47,917 bases of DNA from an uncultured Alistipes sp. (lineage in GTDB: Bacteria; Bacteroidota; Bacteroidia; Bacteroidales; Rikenellaceae). The position numbers and the translations under genes were made by a program. How positions within the stretch are numbered: position 1 is the stretch's first letter; every line of letters starts with the position of its first letter. The DNA is taken from positions 1 to 47,917 of the forward strand of contig CASDZP010000021.1 of the NCBI GenBank assembly GCA_949285535.1, read 5' to 3'. Below are positions 45,954 through 47,917 of this stretch, piece by piece. The notes beneath the pieces are model-generated. The model had not been told where the DNA came from, ran no database searches, and worked only from the letters and a program-made list of their open reading frames with translations.

Positions 45954-46150
45954 ATGTCTCCGACGGGTCTCCCGACGGGGTCTGCCGACAGCCGCTCCCG
46001 CGGGTCTCTCCGAGGGCGCCTTCTGCGAGAGTTACTTTGTCCCTCGACAAAGTAACCAAAACGAGGGGGCACAGCCCCTTTTGTCCATGTCACCCTCATT
46101 TGGCTCATTATCTTTTACGAAGTCAGAATCTTCACCGCACTCGTCTCATT
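45954..46150 (+). repeat. Dispersed hairpin repeat, copy E
   Basis: It starts TGTCTCCGACGGG and has the longest GC-rich head (units TCTCCGACGGG, TCTCCCGACGGGG, TCTGCCGACAG, GCTCCCGCGGG, TCTCTCCGAGGGC), then the shared core stems at about 46029-46080 and a tail that loses similarity near 46130. The BACON gene ends 40 bases beyond it. Confidence 0.87.
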
Positions 46151-46191
46151 AAAAGGCAAAATAGATATTCTTAAAAACTAGAAACGCAAGA

Positions 46192-47917
46192 TTACTTTCG
46201 GACACATCGTACATTTGCTCCATTTGACTTATTACCATTGTTATAGGACGGGGTAACATCATTACTATTAATATACATAATATATGCCTTAGTTTCATCA
46301 ACCTGTGTAGATGACCAATAATATCCGTATACACTTTGATAATCTAATACACCGGTAGACCAATGACGACGTCCAATAGAAGGAAACTCTAAAGTTTTAT
46401 TGCCATTTGTAAATATTTTGTAACCATAATCACTCGCATTCCATCCTCCTTCGTTTGATTGTGTTGTACTATTCTTCAATACTACAAACTCGTCTTTGGT
46501 AGGTAGACGGTAATTTTCTGGACATGGGTCGTTAGATTCGAGCCATGAAGTGTTTTGAGTCGGAGGATTAGTTCCATTCCATCCACTGACGCTACTCCCT
46601 GTGCTTTCCCATGATTTACTACCAATATCCCATTGATAGAACCTACCGTGCGATTTGGTTTTTATAGGGTCATCAGAACATTCCGATGGTAACTTTGTTG
46701 CAAATGTCGGACCTCCATTTTCCAATTTACTTTTCCCTAAATTATACTTCATCCATTCAATACCTCCAATATTTACCGTTTTAGTCGGGTCAAAATCACA
46801 ATTTTGAGTAATAGTGATTTGAATCGTTGTTCCTTTATAAGTTACTATAACATTATCTGTCCTTGGCTTTCCTATGTCGTTTTCTGTAGTCGTTTTAATA
46901 ATTACTTTATTCCCTGATACACTAGCTATAAACCAATCCTTACTCTGTGGAGAAATAGTCATGCCGCTTGATATATTACCATCGTTTGTCGTTCCAACCG
47001 TAACCGTAGCTGTTTGATTTGGCTGACCGTTTTCAAAGACAATAGACGCAGGATTTAATGTGAGCTTTACAGGTGTCTGACTAACTGTTACTGTTGCTCG
47101 GTTTACGCCGTCTCTGCCTTTCAATGTTATTGTGGCATTTGATGTTTCTTCATTGAATGTCAATGTTGATTTAAACGCGACTTTAAATGTACCAGTTGCT
47201 GAAAGTGAACTAACAGCATGCGCAGTCGTATTTGAACTTCTAACAGCATGCGCAGTCGTATTTGAACTTGTCACATAATTGCTTTCGAGAATATCCCAAA
47301 TAGAAGCGACAAACGTACCATTTGCAGACGCCAATCCACCGATGACGGAATAGGTACTTTTGTTTTCGACAAGAATACTTGTCTTTTTAGCTTGAATAAC
47401 CGTAAACGAATACGCGACATTGCCGTCAATAGTTATGTCAAATGATGATGATGTCTCAGTCGTTGTTTCGTTTGCTGGAACAGCAAGCACAAACGAATAT
47501 GTATCGTTGCTGCCCGCAGGTTGAGACTTGTTACCGCTGTGTCAACTGTTTTGGAAACAACCTTAATACGTTCACTGCTTGCAGGTGCAGAAGTCTTGAT
47601 ATTGACCGTATAATCGTATGCGACACTGAACGCTTTGAGCGTATTTGCCTCAAATACGGCAGGATTACCCGAACCGTATGTGATACTTTGGATTGTTGCG
47701 GTGAAGTTTGCGAGCTGCGTTACCGTGAACGACTGCGAAGTCGTGTTTTGGCTTTCCAAAACGAATTGTCCTGTGCGTTCTTCCGCATTGTTTGGAGTAA
47801 CGGTTACATCCAACGATACACCGCTTGCGTTAGTTTCTGTTCCGCCGACAGCAGGATTCGTTGTAATCCAACTTTGTGTGCTTTTGGCGACTTTCCATGA
47901 ACTTGAACCTGTACCCG
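46192..47917 (-). pseudogene. BACON-domain surface protein with C-terminal paralogous domain, frameshifted and 5'-truncated
   Basis: The gene enters from the right edge in one frame (47917 to about 47545) with a BACON-type domain (WITTNPAVGG, VTVTPNNAEERTGQFVL, SFTVTQLA) and continues in another frame to 46192. The shift lies near 47536-47543 and fits one extra AC dinucleotide; removing it would join VSKTVD to SGNKSQPAG. Downstream are two or three more beta-sandwich repeats and a C-terminal domain like the Fibrobacter succinogenes major paralogous domain (IGGIEWMKYNLG, CPENYRLPTKDEF, GYYWSSTQ, NVRCVRK). A 30-bp unit is duplicated in tandem at 47210-47239 and 47240-47269, adding 10 residues in frame. 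It is more AT-rich than its neighbours. It could be a real phase-off allele, a pseudogene or a sequencing error. Confidence 0.8.
47210..47269. repeat. Perfect 30-bp tandem duplication in the BACON-protein gene
   Basis: Positions 47210-47239 and 47240-47269 are identical, and the unit length keeps the frame (SSNTTAHAV occurs twice). Perfect identity points to a recent slippage event. Confidence 0.92.

Overview
The window looks like chromosomal DNA of an anaerobic Bacteroidales bacterium (Bacteroidota). The evidence is: promoters of the Bacteroides type (TTTG-N19/20-TAnnTTTG) before rpsL, a tRNA gene and rpsA; almost no Shine-Dalgarno sequences; lineage-typical gene sets (DUF4271-hemD-rnpA-yidD, folP-cdaA, porX, DUF4831, TIGR02757, DUF3575, BACON domains); and a single-chain pyruvate:ferredoxin oxidoreductase. 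The genus cannot be read from the sequence.

Layout. 1-9.5 kb: pgk, recO, pbpC, a SecB-like protein, and a minus-strand run of HAD hydrolase, lnt, ribE and a histidine kinase. 9.6-12.7 kb: a small His-rich membrane protein and a TonB-dependent receptor. 13.3-16.7 kb: DUF4271, a HemD-like protein, rnpA, yidD, DUF3108. 17.3-27.3 kb: a str-S10-spc ribosomal protein run from rpsL to rpsN that stops abruptly after rpsN. 28.2-36.4 kb: a TPR protein, tsaE, porX, nifJ (PFOR), cdaA. 36.4-41.8 kb: folP, DUF4831, DUF486, trmN6, TIGR02757, lolD, a HAD phosphatase. 41.9-47.9 kb: tRNA(CAT), DUF3575, rnz, rpsA, and a frameshifted BACON / paralogous-domain surface protein cut by the right edge.

The most unusual signal is a recurring composite structure. 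After the 3' ends of the TonB receptor gene, rpsN, nifJ and the tRNA gene, the intrinsic terminator is the centre of a much longer palindrome: an inverted, partly decayed copy of the gene's own 3' end lies just beyond it. That inverted copy is joined directly to a dispersed, hairpin-rich repeat (five copies here), always pointing away from the gene. pgk shows the same palindrome with perfect 99-bp arms at the window's left edge, where any repeat copy would lie outside. A fifth repeat copy with a perfect 53-bp palindrome sits just upstream of the rpsA promoter. Most of these genes are normally among the most strongly expressed in a cell. I know of no described element that makes this arrangement. 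Candidate explanations are template switching at terminator hairpins, self-primed reverse transcription of abundant transcripts, or a non-autonomous mobile element that targets terminators.

Other points of interest are the broken spc operon, a structured 178-bp gap between rpsJ and rplC, three 22-bp iterons with DnaA-box-like sequences before lolD, and an extra base in the D-arm of the tRNA.
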